The notes under the pieces: model-generated
The model's database searches: none
What the model was told of the DNA's origin: nothing
Seen by the model: only the letters and a program-made list of their open reading frames with translations
Translations under genes and position numbers: made by a program
NCBI RefSeq assembly: GCF_030867145.1
Contig: NC_134416.1
Coordinates: 23,069,514-23,133,513, forward strand
Length of the DNA stretch: 64,000 nt
Source: Opisthocomus hoazin
Lineage: Eukaryota > Chordata > Aves > Opisthocomiformes > Opisthocomidae
Direction: 5' to 3'
In this document: positions 15,628 through 27,000 of the stretch, piece after piece
How positions within the stretch are numbered: position 1 is the first letter of the stretch
Layout: every line of letters starts with the position of its first letter

Positions 15628-16290
15628 GAATCATAGAATGGTATGAGTTCGGAGGGACCTATAAAGATCATGTGGTTCCAACCCCCCTGCCATGGGCAAG
15701 AGATATCTTTCACTAGATTGGGTTGCTCACAGCCCCATCCAACCTGACCTTGAACACTTCCGTGGATGAGACATCCACAGCTTCTCTGGGCAACCTGTGC
15801 CAGCATCTTACCACCATCATTGCAAAAGATTTTCTTCCTTATGTTCAATCTAAATCTACTTTCTTTAAGTTTAAAACCGTTTCCCCTTGTCCTGTCACTA
15901 GAGACCTTGGTAAAAAGTCTCTGTCTTTCATATAAGCCCTATTTAAGTAATGAAAGGCTGCAATAACGTCTCTCTGGAGCCTTCTCTTCTCCAGGCTGAA
16001 CAGCCCCAACTCTCTCAGCCTTTCTTCATAGGAGAGCTGTTCCTGTCCTCTGATCACTTTCGTGGCTCTCCTCCAGATCCAGTCTAAGAGGTCCATGCCT
16101 TGCTTGTACTGGGGACCTCAGAATTGGATGTAGTACTCCAAACAGGGGTCTCACAAGAGCAGAGCAGAGGGGCAGAATCCCCTTCCTCGACCTGCTGGCC
16201 GTGCTCCTTTTTACACAGCCCAGGATACACTTGGCCTTCTGGGCTACAAGCGCACACTGCCAGATCATTGCATTGAATGTGGTGAGAGCT
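15628..16290 (-). mobile_element. Old CR1 LINE fragment, 3' end, minus strand
   Basis: On the plus strand it opens with the reverse complement of a CR1 tail (aatcatagaatgg, then a ggagggacc-like block and ccaacccccctgccatggg). It continues through the complement of the ORF2 C-terminus (caggctgaacagccccaactctctcagcc). The minus-strand reading 15845-16096 gives MDLLDWIWRRATKVIRGQEQ followed by [15 protein letters not shown], a CR1 ORF2 C-terminal signature. It is diverged and truncated near 16260-16290, where it meets a plus-strand CR1 head-to-head. Its tail differs from that of the young copies, so it belongs to another subfamily. Confidence 0.9.
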
Positions 16291-16587
16291 GTGAAGGGCA
16301 ACAAGCAGGGCTTCTGCAGGTCTATTAGCAGCAAAGACTAGGAATAATGTGTGCCAGCTGCTGAGTAGGGCAAGTGACAATGAACCTGGTGACGAAGGAT
16401 GTGAAAAGGGCACAGTTACTCCATTTCTTCTTTGTCTCCATCTTTACCGGTAACACAGGAATCACAGGTCCCTGAGACTACCTTTGGTAGACAACGACCA
16501 GGTCAGGGAACACTGAAAAAAGGTGTACATATGTAGTTCCATGTGACCTAACAGGATGCATCCACAGGTGTTGGGGGATGTTGGGAT
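16291..16587 (+). mobile_element. Old CR1 LINE, 5' half of a split copy
   Basis: From about 16295 the sequence follows CR1 ORF2 (gggcaacaagcagggcttct, then tattagcagcaaa), read plus-strand with frame breaks. It continues through ggtcagggaacactg and gatgcatccacaggtg. The match then stops, because a younger CR1 is inserted, and resumes at 18748 with tggctggtaccactgtaagtc. The same block is continuous in the copy at 530-2080, where it reads through at about 660-690. That supports one old element split by a later insertion. Confidence 0.82.
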
Positions 16588-18653
16588 ACTTTGCCCTCTT
16601 CAAGGAGCTACTGGGAGGAATCCCGTGGGCCAGGGCTCTCAAAGGCAGGGGGGTCGATGAGTGCTGGTCCCTCTTTAAACAACACTTCTTCCATGCACAG
16701 GAGCAATGCATCCCCCTGAGAAAGAAATTTAGCAAAGGAGGCAGGAGACCTGCATGGTTAAACAAGGAGCTTCTAGCAGAGATCAGGTGGAAGAGAAAGG
16801 TCCATGGAATGTGGAAAGAGGGACAGGCCACTTGGGAAGAGTACAGAAACGTGGTGAGAGCATGCAGGGATGCGACGAGGAAGGCCAAGGCTCACCTGGA
16901 ATTGAAGCTGGCAAGGGATGTCAAAAACAACAAGAAGGGCTTCTTCAACTTCATCAGCAGCAAAAGGAAGGCTAGGGACAACGTGGGGCCACTGCTGAAT
17001 GAGGCGGGTGTCCTGGTGACGGAGGATGCGGAGAAGGCAGAGCTACTGAATGCCTTCTTTGCTTCAGTCTTCAGTGCTAAGACTGGCCCTCAGGAATCCC
17101 AGGCCCCAGAGGTAAGAGAAGAAGCCTACAAAGAGGACGACTTTCCCTTGGTCGAGGAGGACTGTGTGAGGGATCGCTTAAGTGATCTGGACGTCCACAA
17201 ATCCATGGGCCCCAATGGAATGCACCCACGAGTGCTGAGGGAGCTGGCGGATGTCATTGCTGAGCCACTCTCCATCATCTTTGAGAGGTCCTGGAGGACA
17301 GGAGAGGTGCCCGAGGACTGGAGAAAGGCCAATGTCACTCCAATCTTCAAAAAGGGCAAGAAGGAGGACCCAGGGAACTACAGGCCGGTCAGCCTCACCT
17401 CCATCCCGGGTAAGGTGATGGAGCAGCTTATCCTGGAGGCCATCATCAAGCAAGTGGAGGAAAAGAAGGTTATCAGGAGTAGTCAGCATGGATTCACCAA
17501 GGGGAAATCATGCCTGACCAATCTGATAGCTTTCTACGATGACATGACTGGCTGGGTAGACGAAGGGAGAGCCGTGGATGTTGTCTACCTTGACTTCAGC
17601 AAGGCTTTCGACACAGTCTCCCATGATATCCTCCTAGGGAAGCTGAGGAAGTGTGGGCTGGATGAGTGGTCGGTGAAGTGGATAGAGAACTGGCTGAATG
17701 GCAGAACTCAGAGGGTTGTCATCTGCGGCGCTGAGTCTAGTTGGAGGCTGGTGACAAGTGGTGTCCCTCAGGGGTCAGTACTGGGCCCAGTCTTGTTTAA
17801 CTTCTTCATCAACGACCTGGATGAAGAGTTAGAATGTACCCTCAGCAAGTTTGCTGACGACACCAAACTGGGAGGTGTGGTAGATACACCAGAAGGCTGT
17901 GCTGCCATTCAGCGTGACCTGGATAGGCTGGAAAGCTGGGCAGAGAGGAACCTGATGAGGTTCAACAAGGGCAAATGCAGGGTCCTGCACCTGGGGAGGA
18001 ACAACCTCATGCACCAGTACAGGCTTGGGGTGGACCTGCTGGAGAGCAGCTCTGCGGAGAGGGACCTGGGTGTCCTGGTGGACGACAGGTTAACCATGAG
18101 CCAGCAGTGTGCCCTGGCTGCCAAGAAAGCCAATGGGATCCTGGGGTGCATCAAGAAGAGTGTGGCCAGCAGGATGAGGGAGGTTCTCCTTCCCCTCTAC
18201 ACTGCACTAGTGAGGCCTCATCTGGAGTACTGTGTCCAGTTCTGGGCTCCCCAGTTCAAGAAAGATGAAGAGTTACTGGAGAGAGTCCAGCGGAGGGCTA
18301 CAAGGATGGTGAGGGGACAGGAACATCTCCTCTACGAGGAGAGGCTGAGGGAGCTGGGCTTGTTCAGCCTGAAGAAGAGAAGGCTGCGAGGGGACCTTAT
18401 AAATGCCTACAAATATCTGAAGGGTGGGTGTCAGGAGGATGGGGCCAGAGTCTTTTCAGTAGTGCCCAGTGACAGGACAAGGGTCAATGGGCACAAACTG
18501 AGGCACAGGAAGTTCCGTCTGAACATGAGGAAGAACTTCTTCCCTCTGAGGGTGACGGAGCACTGGAACAGGCTGCCCAGGGAGGTTGTGGAGTCTCCTT
18601 CTCTGGAGATATTCAAGACCCGTCTGGACAAGGTCCTGTGCAGCCTACTGTAG
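16578..18653 (+). CDS. CR1 ORF2 remnant: reverse transcriptase and C-terminal region, open frame
   Basis: This 691-codon frame encodes a non-LTR reverse transcriptase lacking the N-terminal endonuclease. The first three residues come from flanking sequence, so the Met is fortuitous. Visible motifs in order are GKAxPxF-like connector sequence, [17 protein letters not shown] (RT region 1), [30 protein letters not shown] (first catalytic Asp), [13 protein letters not shown], and the catalytic FADDTKLGG with FADD at 17850-17861. The C-terminal part contains [19 protein letters not shown] and the [15 protein letters not shown] block. In the family this enzyme copies CR1 RNA into nicked DNA. Without the endonuclease and a promoter this copy is presumably immobile. 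The absence of stops indicates recent insertion. Confidence 0.85.
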   Translation: MLGYFALFKELLGGIPWARALKGRGVDECWSLFKQHFFHAQEQCIPLRKKFSKGGRRPAWLNKELLAEIRWKRKVHGMWKEGQATWEEYRNVVRACRDATRKAKAHLELKLARDVKNNKKGFFNFISSKRKARDNVGPLLNEAGVLVTEDAEKAELLNAFFASVFSAKTGPQESQAPEVREEAYKEDDFPLVEEDCVRDRLSDLDVHKSMGPNGMHPRVLRELADVIAEPLSIIFERSWRTGEVPEDWRKANVTPIFKKGKKEDPGNYRPVSLTSIPGKVMEQLILEAIIKQVEEKKVIRSSQHGFTKGKSCLTNLIAFYDDMTGWVDEGRAVDVVYLDFSKAFDTVSHDILLGKLRKCGLDEWSVKWIENWLNGRTQRVVICGAESSWRLVTSGVPQGSVLGPVLFNFFINDLDEELECTLSKFADDTKLGGVVDTPEGCAAIQRDLDRLESWAERNLMRFNKGKCRVLHLGRNNLMHQYRLGVDLLESSSAERDLGVLVDDRLTMSQQCALAAKKANGILGCIKKSVASRMREVLLPLYTALVRPHLEYCVQFWAPQFKKDEELLERVQRRATRMVRGQEHLLYEERLRELGLFSLKKRRLRGDLINAYKYLKGGCQEDGARVFSVVPSDRTRVNGHKLRHRKFRLNMRKNFFPLRVTEHWNRLPREVVESPSLEIFKTRLDKVLCSLL

Positions 18654-18747
18654 GTGACCCTGCTTCGGCAGGGGGGTTGGACTAGATAACTCACAGAGGT
18701 CCCTTCCAACCCCTACTATTCTGTGATTGTGTGATTCTGTGATTCTA
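16588..18747 (+). mobile_element. Young 5'-truncated CR1 LINE, inserted into an older CR1
   Basis: Homology to the minus-strand copy at 21781-24075 begins abruptly at 'actttgccctc' (about 16588) and continues to the 3' tail at 18747. The element lacks the endonuclease region and starts just before the connector to the reverse transcriptase. It ends in the CR1-type octamer repeats (attctgtg variants). The ORF2 remainder is open throughout. Truncation at the 5' end with an intact 3' end is the usual result of CR1 target-primed reverse transcription. No clear target-site duplication is visible at the borders. Confidence 0.94.
18717..18747 (+). repeat. CR1 3'-terminal octamer repeats
   Basis: Four imperfect units of the CR1 tail (attctgtg, attgtgtg, attctgtg, attctatg) close the young plus-strand element. 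The family ends in such octamers rather than poly(A). They mark the insertion edge, after which older CR1 sequence resumes. Confidence 0.9.
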
Positions 18748-19652
18748 TGTGGCTGGTACCACTGTAAGTCCATTCTTGATTAAATATGAAAGGTCATAGT
18801 GATCAAGGGAGATTCCTGAGTACCAAGAGAACCCAAATGTCACTACCATCTTCATGAAGGAAGATCCAGGGTATTACAGGCCAGAGAACCTCAGCTCAGT
18901 CCCTGGGAAGGTGATGAGCAAATAATCCTGAGAATCATTTCCAAACAAACAAAGGACGAGAAGGGGGCTGGGAGTAGTCAGCATGGATTTATGAAGAAGA
19001 AATCATGCCTGATCTGATAGGCTTCTACAACAGAATGAATAGGGGAAAGCAGTGAATGCTGTTTATCTTGACTTTAGCACGGCTGTTGACACTGTCTCCC
19101 TTAACACCCTCATAGATGTACTGATGGAGTACAGGCTAGATAAACGGACAGGGAAGTGGATTGAGCACTGGCTGAACTGATGGATTGAAAGGGCTGTGAT
19201 CAGCAGCATGGAGCCCAGCTGCAGGCCAGTCACTAGTGCTGTGCTCCAGGGGTAAATACTGGAGCCAATACTGTTTACCATCTTCATTGATGACCTAGAT
19301 GCTGGGACAGCATGCACCTTCAACAAGTTTGCAGATGATACAAAACTGTGAGGTGTGGTTGATAGACCAGATGGCTGTGCTGCCTTTCAGAGGGATCTAG
19401 ACTGGGTGGAGAAGCGGACCAAGAAGACTCTCATGGAATCCAGCAATGGGAAGTAAGAAGTCCTGCTCCTGGGGAGGAACAACCCCAGGCACTGGAACAA
19501 GTTGCCCAGAGAGGCTGCGGAGTCTTCGTCCTGGGAGATATGGCCTGGACACTTCCCTTAGCAAGCTGTCATAGCTGACCCTGCTTGAGCAGGAGTGGGG
19601 CTGGACTGGGTGATTTCTAGAGGTTCCCTCCAGCCTCAGCCATTCTGTGACA
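18748..19652 (+). mobile_element. Old CR1 LINE, 3' half of the split copy
   Basis: Old CR1 sequence resumes at tggctggtaccactgtaagtc and follows ORF2 through a decayed YRP region, the HGF and KKSCL block near 18985-19010, and a decayed Asp-pair region near 19335. It then jumps to the 3' end (ggaacaagttgcccagagagg, ctggagggaacc-type tail, cattctgtgac) near 19652. Stops and deletions abound, and part of the ORF2 C-terminus (about 500 bp relative to the young copy) is missing. Together with 16291-16587 it forms one older element interrupted by the insertion at 16588-18747. Confidence 0.85.
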
Positions 19653-21780
19653 TTACCTTTGCTGGGACGTGGCTCTCCCCCTCCCTAACTTTGAGGAGCT
19701 AGTAGCTCCTATTCTGTAGCTAGTGGTATCGCATACAAAAGCAGCTGTTTGTATAGTATATAAATGCAGCAGAACCTGTATAAAGGTCATGAAGACATAT
19801 TCTCTTTTATCTACTCATAGACACTGCAACTGGAGTGAGCGATTCCATAATTCATTTCAATGGGAGTTTTGTTAGCATTAGATGCAGGTTCCAAATGCCT
19901 GACCTGCATTTTTATGGGTGATTTGTTAGCGGCAGTGGGTAATCCTGCAGAGAGAAGAGGTTTTGATACTTGGCAGAGTACTAACTTTACTCATCTCCAT
20001 TTCTAAGAGAACTTAAGATAGCAGGGTAATTCATGTTTTCAGAATGCTGCATTTTGCATCAAACTGTTTACCGTAATGAAACAAGTAATTTATTTTTATC
20101 TGAGCCTGCATCACATCTCTCACTTCACTGACGGTTCTGAACATCACTAGAAGGTACTTGAACCGTGCTTCTCCACACCAGTGATGCATCCACAACAGGA
20201 TCTTCCACAGCCCAGAGTAATGGTTCATAAGTGTCACTGGACAAAGTTGTACAACATTTCATTTTTTCTTTTTAATCTTACCTGGTGATAAGAAAGGTTT
20301 GGAATTTGTTGCCTAGGAAAGAAAACTGACATTTTCATCACCTAAGAATGAATCCTACTTAACCTTGGTGGTTATTGGTATTAATTGTGTTTATCATGAC
20401 CTTAAAGCAAATGCAAAAACTAATATTATCACTTAATCATAACACCTAGTTGGCAAGTATACACAGCAGTTTCATATCAGGAAGGTACAATGGATATCCG
20501 CAAGCTGAATGCTGTATATAAATATTATTTTTGTGTTGTGAATATCTTTATCAAATCTAATATAACAGACATAAATGATGATATATTTTGATGTTGCAGG
20601 AAAAGGGAACACAGAATGTTATTGGTGAGGAAGGTTCCTGCAGAGCAGAGACTATTTCTTCTGTGAAGTGGCTGTCACAAAGTGACACTGGAATCCCCTA
20701 ACACAGAAAGTTCAAATAAGTGAAATCATGTTAACATCTCCTACATAATTATAAGATTTAGTTCCATAAATTACACTAAAGCTTTGAATGTGTTTTAGTG
20801 ATACTACAGATTTCAGTAACGTTATAGTACGTTAACACACTCAAAACTCCTGCAAACACTGTCAACTTTTTTTTTAACCTAATATAAAAATTACCTACCA
20901 AGAAAAGGCACTTCTCATAAAAGGAAAAGGATTTCTGAAACAGTTTAATAAAGCATACTGCATGTCAAGTTTTCTAACACTGAAGCTAAGCCTCGGCTGT
21001 CAATAAACCAACATTTCCCCAATGTCTGCTTTATGAAAAAAGACGGAAACCACCATGGGGACAGAATCCCCAAATCCCTTCCCCACATGTCATGACCCTT
21101 AAAGTCCTTTTGTCCCTTTCCCTTTTTGTGGTCCAATGACTCTCTCCCTGTTTTGCAGAGTAACGCAGTTGGGAGGAGAGCAGCAGCAAAAGCCGACTGC
21201 CCTTGCGTCAGGCTTGGGATTGTCCTGACAGCCCAAAGAGCTGCCACGACCTCGACTTACTGAGGGGCACAATGAATCCAGCCCCTACTTCGTGGGTGAA
21301 TACCAGGTTATTTTATAAACAGTGACCATTAAAATTACCAATATTTTCATTAAAAGTGTGTGTACAACCCGTTTTTTCCTGGAGTATTCCCACAAGGAAA
21401 TCCTTCTAAGCAAAGGCAGACAACTGACTGAGGCTCTGGGTATGGTGCCTAGCACTCAGAGAGCTGTGAGTTTCAAGACCTGGGGGGGATATAAGAGCCC
21501 TAACAAAGGGATGCAACTGGAGGAGATCAGGACAAACTGTGAGCAAATAAACTGCTTTTCTGAGAGGAGAGTGCCTTTGTGTCTTCACTGGTGGCTGATT
21601 GCATAGTCCGGTACCTTTAGAGCATGGGCAGATGTCCAGGCTGAGGGGCAGAGGTCTGAAAGAGGAAGACCCAGGAGATAAGACATGCCATTGGTAAATC
21701 CATTTTCCCTCAACAGTTCTTGTGCTAAACTGTCCTTCTTCCATTGTAGGCCTCCATTCTCCTTCAACAAGACCCAAACA
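19653..21780. other. Unique spacer between inverted young CR1 copies
   Basis: About 2.1 kb of AT-rich sequence with no recognisable gene. Open frames of about 95-120 codons at 20945-21777 are minus- and plus-strand overlaps without domains. Together with the 3' half of the old CR1 it forms the roughly 3-kb loop between the two inverted young copies. Confidence 0.55.
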
Positions 21781-24075
21781 GAATCACAGAATCACAGAAT
21801 AGTAGGGGTTGGAAGGGACCTCTGTGGGTCATCTAGTCCAACCCTCCTGCCGAAGCAGGGTCACCTACAGCAGGCTGCACAGGACCTTGTCCAGGCGGGT
21901 CTTGAATATCTCCAGAGAAGGAGACTCCACAACCTCCCTGGGCAGCCTGTTCCAGGGCTCCGTCACCCTCAGAGGGAAGAAGTTCTTCCTCATGTTCAGA
22001 CAGAACTTCCTGTGCCTCAGTTTGTGCCCATTGCCCCTTGTCCTGTCACTGGGCACCACTGAAAAGAGCTTGGCCCCATCCTCCTGACACCCACCCTTCA
22101 GATATTTGTAGGCATTTATAAGGTCCCCTCGCAGCCTTCTCTTCTTCAGGCTGAACAAGCCCAGCTCCCTCAGCCTCTCCTCGTAGAGGAGATGTTCCTG
22201 TCCCCTCACCATCCTTGTAGCCCTCCGCTGGACTCTCTCCAGTAGCTCTTCATCTTTCTTGAACTGGGGAGCCCAGAACTGGACACAGTACTCCAGATGA
22301 GGCCTCACTAGGGCAGTGTAGAGGGGAAGGAGAACCTCCCTCATCCTGCTGGCCACACTCTTCTTGATGCACCCCAGGATCCCATTGGCTTTCTTGGCAA
22401 CCAGGGCACACTGCTGGCTCATGGTTAACCTGTCGTCCACCAGGACACCCAGGTCCCTCTCCGCAGAGCTGCTCTCCAGCAGGTCCACCCCTAGCCTGTA
22501 CTGGTGCATGAGGTTGTTCCTCCCCAGGTGCAGGACCCTGCACTTGCCCTTGTTGAACCTCATCAGGTTCCTCTCTGCCCAGCTTTCCAGCCTATCCAGG
22601 TCACGCTGAATGGCAGCACAGCCTTCTGGTGTATCTACCACACCTCCCAGTTTGGTGTCGTCAGCAAACTTGCTGAGGGTACATTCTAACTCTTCATCCA
22701 GGTCGTTGATGAAGAAGTTAAACAAGACTGGGCCCAGTACTGACCCCTGAGGGACACCACTTGTCACCAGCCTCCAACTAGACTCAGCGCCGCAGATGAC
22801 AACCCTCTGAGTTCTGCCATTCAGCCAGTTCTCTATCCACTTCACCGACCACTCATCCAGCCCACACTTCCTCAGCTTCCCTAGGAGGATATCATGGGAG
22901 ACTGTGTCGAAAGCCTTGCTGAAGTCAAGGTAGACAACATCCACGGCTCTCCCTTCGTCTACCCAGCCAGTCATGTCATCGTAGAAAGCTATCAGATTGG
23001 TCAGGCATGATTTCCCCTTGGTGAATCCATGCTGACTACTCCTGATAACCTTCTTTTCCTCCACTTGCTTGATGATGGCCTCCAGGATAAGCTGCTCCAT
23101 CACCTTACCCGGGATGGAGGTGAGGCTGACCGGCCTGTAGTTCCCTGGGTCCTCCTTCTTGCCCTTTTTGAAGATTGGAGTGACATTGGCCTTTCTCCAG
23201 TCCTCGGGCACCTCTCCTGTCCTCCAGGACCTCTCAAAGATGATGGAGAGTGGCTCAGCAATGACATCCGCCAGCTCCCTCAGCACTCGTGGGTGCATTC
23301 CATTGGGGCCCATGGATTTGTGGACGTCCAGATCACTTAAGCGATCCCTCACACAGTCCTCCTCGACCAAGGGAAAGTCGTCCTCTTTGTAGGCTTCTTC
23401 TCTTACCTCTGGGGCCTGGGATTCCTGAGGGCCAGTCTTAGCACTGAAGACTGAAGCAAAGAAGGCATTCAGTAGCTCTGCCTTCTCCGCATCCTCCGTC
23501 ACCAGGACACCCGCCTCATTCAGCAGTGGCCCCACGTTGTCCCTAGCCTTCCTTTTGCTGCTGATGAAGTTGAAGAAGCCCTTCTTGTTGTTTTTGACAT
23601 CCCTTGCCAGCTTCAATTCCAGGTGAGCCTTGGCCTTCCTCGTCGCATCCCTGCATGCTCTCACCACGTTTCTGTACTCTTCCCAAGTGTCCTGTCTCTC
23701 TTTCCACATTCCATGGACCTTTCTCTTCCACCTGATCTCTGCTAGAAGCTCCTTGTTTAACCATGCAGGTCTCCTGCCTCCTTTGCTAAATTTCTTTCTC
23801 AGGGGGATGCATTGCTCCTGTGCATGGAAGAAGTGTTGTTTAAAGAGGGACCAGCACTCATGGACCCCCCTGCCTTCGAGAGCCCTGGCCCATGGGATTC
23901 CTCCCAGTAGCTCCTTGAAGAGGGCAAAGTCAGCCCTCCTGAGGTCCAGGGTTTTGATCCTGCTTATCGCCCTGCTTCCTCCACGCAGGATCCTGAACTC
24001 AACTATTTCATGGTCACTGCAGCCGAGTCTACCTCCAACCTTCACATCCTCCACCAGTCCCTCCTTGTTTGTTAA
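21781..24075 (-). mobile_element. Young 5'-truncated CR1 LINE, minus strand
   Basis: This copy is the near-identical inverse of 16588-18747 and about 130 bp longer at its 5' end. Its 3' tail lies at 21781 (gaatcacagaatcacag, the complement of the CR1 octamers). CR1 similarity ends near 24075, at the codons for [11 protein letters not shown] in the C-terminal endonuclease region. Imperfect flanking sequences (caagacccaaa at 21768-21778 and caagaaccaag at 24079-24089, 9 of 11 matching) could be a decayed target-site duplication, but this is weak. Confidence 0.95.
21865..24075 (-). CDS. CR1 ORF2 remnant: end of endonuclease plus reverse transcriptase, open frame
   Basis: The CR1-derived part of this frame is about 736 codons. 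It starts with [15 protein letters not shown] and [10 protein letters not shown]; the SDH is the conserved end of the apurinic-type endonuclease. The full reverse transcriptase follows, with FADD at 22657-22668, and the C-terminal block. The frame extends further upstream to 24240 through about 55 codons that are not CR1. That extension and its Met are chance read-through into flanking DNA. Differences from the plus-strand copy are few, for example GRGVHECW against [14 protein letters not shown] against QATWEE, and VTEPWNR against VTEHWNR. The copy is 5'-truncated and probably unable to move by itself. Confidence 0.85.
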   Translation of the reverse strand, partial: LTNKEGLVEDVKVGGRLGCSDHEIVEFRILRGGSRAISRIKTLDLRRADFALFKELLGGIPWARALEGRGVHECWSLFKQHFFHAQEQCIPLRKKFSKGGRRPAWLNKELLAEIRWKRKVHGMWKERQDTWEEYRNVVRACRDATRKAKAHLELKLARDVKNNKKGFFNFISSKRKARDNVGPLLNEAGVLVTEDAEKAELLNAFFASVFSAKTGPQESQAPEVREEAYKEDDFPLVEEDCVRDRLSDLDVHKSMGPNGMHPRVLRELADVIAEPLSIIFERSWRTGEVPEDWRKANVTPIFKKGKKEDPGNYRPVSLTSIPGKVMEQLILEAIIKQVEEKKVIRSSQHGFTKGKSCLTNLIAFYDDMTGWVDEGRAVDVVYLDFSKAFDTVSHDILLGKLRKCGLDEWSVKWIENWLNGRTQRVVICGAESSWRLVTSGVPQGSVLGPVLFNFFINDLDEELECTLSKFADDTKLGGVVDTPEGCAAIQRDLDRLESWAERNLMRFNKGKCRVLHLGRNNLMHQYRLGVDLLESSSAERDLGVLVDDRLTMSQQCALVAKKANGILGCIKKSVASRMREVLLPLYTALVRPHLEYCVQFWAPQFKKDEELLERVQRRATRMVRGQEHLLYEERLRELGLFSLKKRRLRGDLINAYKYLKGGCQEDGAKLFSVVPSDRTRGNGHKLRHRKFCLNMRKNFFPLRVTEPWNRLPREVVESPSLEIFKTRLDKVLCSLL

Positions 24076-27000
24076 CATCAAGAACCAAGCTGTATTTACG
24101 CAGTAACAGAAAGAGAAATCTCTCACTGCTATATTTCTGTATGATTTGAGGCATAATTTGAAAAGTAGTAAGGAAAAAACCCTACTATTTTGAAAACCGC
24201 CTAAAAACATCCATACTGCTCTTACTTTTGCACCTCCCAATAGGCAGCTTTTTGCCTTTCAGATGCTTTATCCTTTAAAATCAATCTTGTGTTGCTTATA
24301 AATCAAAGAAGCAAGCTAGGTAGGGGGAGAAAGCTGTGCAGTGTCAGCTGGCCGGCAATGAATGTTCATAGACTTGTTGATATACTTGGAAAGCTTGTGC
24401 CTCTTCCACCCAGCGCCGCTCCGACAGAGAACAGCCCTTTTTCTGCTGGCAGCTAAGAGTGCCAAACCAACAAACAGCTGCCCGAGCAGCTGTCCCAGGC
24501 CCAGGCAGGTCCCTGGCACTGGGGGGGACCTTACCCACCTGGCTGGGCCACAGTAGACTTGCCGGGCTAAGGATGTGGGAAACGAGGGATTGCAAGTGAG
24601 TGCAGGTAACCCTTGTCACACGTGGCTGCACCCCACACCCCGCACCCTGCTTCTGCTGTGTGCGCTGCCCTGTTGTGGGTTCTGCCTTGGGTTCTAAGGG
24701 AGTGGAAGGGGAAGGTGTTTTAGATTAATCTTCCCTAATTACATCTGCAGAGTTTCCTTCCTTTTGTCTAGAAAAGAGTTCAAAGATTATCCATCTGAAC
24801 AGATTTTTTTTCCAAATTCTTCTTTTGTTGAAAGACATCATTTGAGGGGGTGCTCTTTCTATTCTGCTTTGAAAACCTGTGCCAGTAAACTAACATGTTC
24901 TCTTCCCTTTGCATACTCACCCTAATGTAGAAACTTCAATCACAGGCTGGATCCTTCTCTCTAAAACAATTTTCTTCCTTGATCAGTCTTTGAGCCTACA
25001 GGTCTTTTATTAGATTCCATAAATGTATCTCTTGGGGGTAGTTTCTTCAGAATTAGCAGAAGATCAAAAATGTCAAAGCATCAAAGTGACAGTCTGTTCT
25101 CCCTCAAGCCAAACACCAACATAATCAGCCCACTGGTATTTTCCCCATACCCCCTGAGGCTCAAGTTCCAGGGGTTGAACAAGGCTTCCTCATAAAAGAG
25201 AAAGCAAAAGAATTGAAGGTGAATCCTCCCAAGTGACTGAATAAACAGCCATCCAGGGACACTGTTTCAGGGCTGCACAGACTCAAAGCCACACCACCAT
25301 TTCACATCTCAGCTTCTCCATTTAGCACCGCCGAGGCTTGCGCTTCAAACACGAGCAGGAGAGGCAGGGCTGCTTGTGGCACTGTGTCACCTGAGGACTC
25401 TGGTTCCTACAGTCTGCTCTGTATCGGCTGGTCACAGCCACAGGGCAGAACTTGTGGCACGCAGAAGTTTCTCTTCTCATAAGTAAGGAAATTAATAGTG
25501 AATGTGAAAAATTGAGCAGAAAACTGTTGTAACAGATGGGCTTTCAAAACAGTAGCAACGCTGGTGGTCTTGAGAAGTGATTACGTTTACATACAGCCAT
25601 CGCTGCAAGATCATATAAACCTGGCTTTATGATTTCAGTAAGAACACCTAGAACTGGGAAAGCTGAGATGGAAGCTACTTCTGAAGGTGTTTCCAGCTTT
25701 ACCCAGTTCCATTCGTCACACTCGTGGCTTTCCTTACGCTTGTGGCTTTCCTTACTCAACACTCTATCCAAAAGCTTGAAAGGAACTACTGTTATTCGTA
25801 GCCATATGTGCTTACAGACAAAAGCGAGTGGTGTGTGAGCTACTGCTTTTTTTGACAGTGCTGTGAAAGGTTCCTGGTCAACTGAGTTGTTCAAGGGAGT
25901 CATGTGCAGGCTGCAGGTCTGGTGCTCTCCGTGGGCTCGCTCATGCGCTGCCCCGCAGCTGGAAGTGATTCCATGTGTCCTCACCCTCCAGACACCAGAA
26001 GCTGCCAGGTACCTACACAGTGGGGATTAAAGGGTCTGGCTATTGCTTCTGCAACACAGAATTTGTCCAATCACCCCATTCAGCTTCTGGATCTAACTTC
26101 TCTAGTTTAGGATCTTTCCCTCTTTTGGACATGCTCATCTCTCTGTATGTTTTATACATAACATATGTGTGTGTCCGTGTACATAGTAAGAAAAACAAGT
26201 ATTCAGAAGTTGAAACTGTCAGAATTATGGTTTCCTTTTTGCCCCAGCACAAAAGCTCCTGTCTCTCAATCCCAGTCACAACTCATTCATCTTGTGCTCC
26301 ATACTGGGAAGAAGTTGAAATTAAGTGAGTGCAGATTTCCTGCCCACCTCCCTGTCCTGTGCTCCGTTTCATTCCACACACAAGTGCCATCAGTATTATT
26401 TCAGTTCATTTTTGTGTGGCTCTAAGGGGTCTCAAAGGGGTCTGGATTCAAAGCACTGTCAGCAACCTATGCAGAGCGACAGGACTAGGCATGCTCGTGG
26501 GCTAACACAGCGGAAGCTTGGGTATCTGACTTCTCTCTAATTTTGGTAGGGTTCCACACCTCTGTTCAGAGCAGTGTCTGTCCTGACACCTCCAGGCAGC
26601 GCAGCGCCCCAGCTCTGCAGGTGACCTGGAAAGTGGGAAGAGTGGTGGCTCTCTTCCTCATTGTCAGCGTTGGGGAAAAGGAGACCACCAGGAGCCAGAA
26701 TCTTTGCACTGGCCACATTCAGCGCTTGGGAGTGATCTTCCAACAGTTTTGCCTCATCAGTATTTCAGCCTCTCTCAATAGGTCTCCTGGGACTTGCAGT
26801 GTTTTTGTAGTGCTGACGCCTTGCAACTGCTGCCTGCTGCAGCCACCAGCGTACCCATACTGCATGCTCCAGATTAACAAAGTGCTGATTCCCTTTTTCC
26901 TTATCTTCTTTGCCCCTCAGCAAGATTCTTTCCCACCACCCTTCCACTGTTGTACTCATCACAGAATTTCCTTCCAGCCAGGTTTTCCTAGCTGTTCAGA

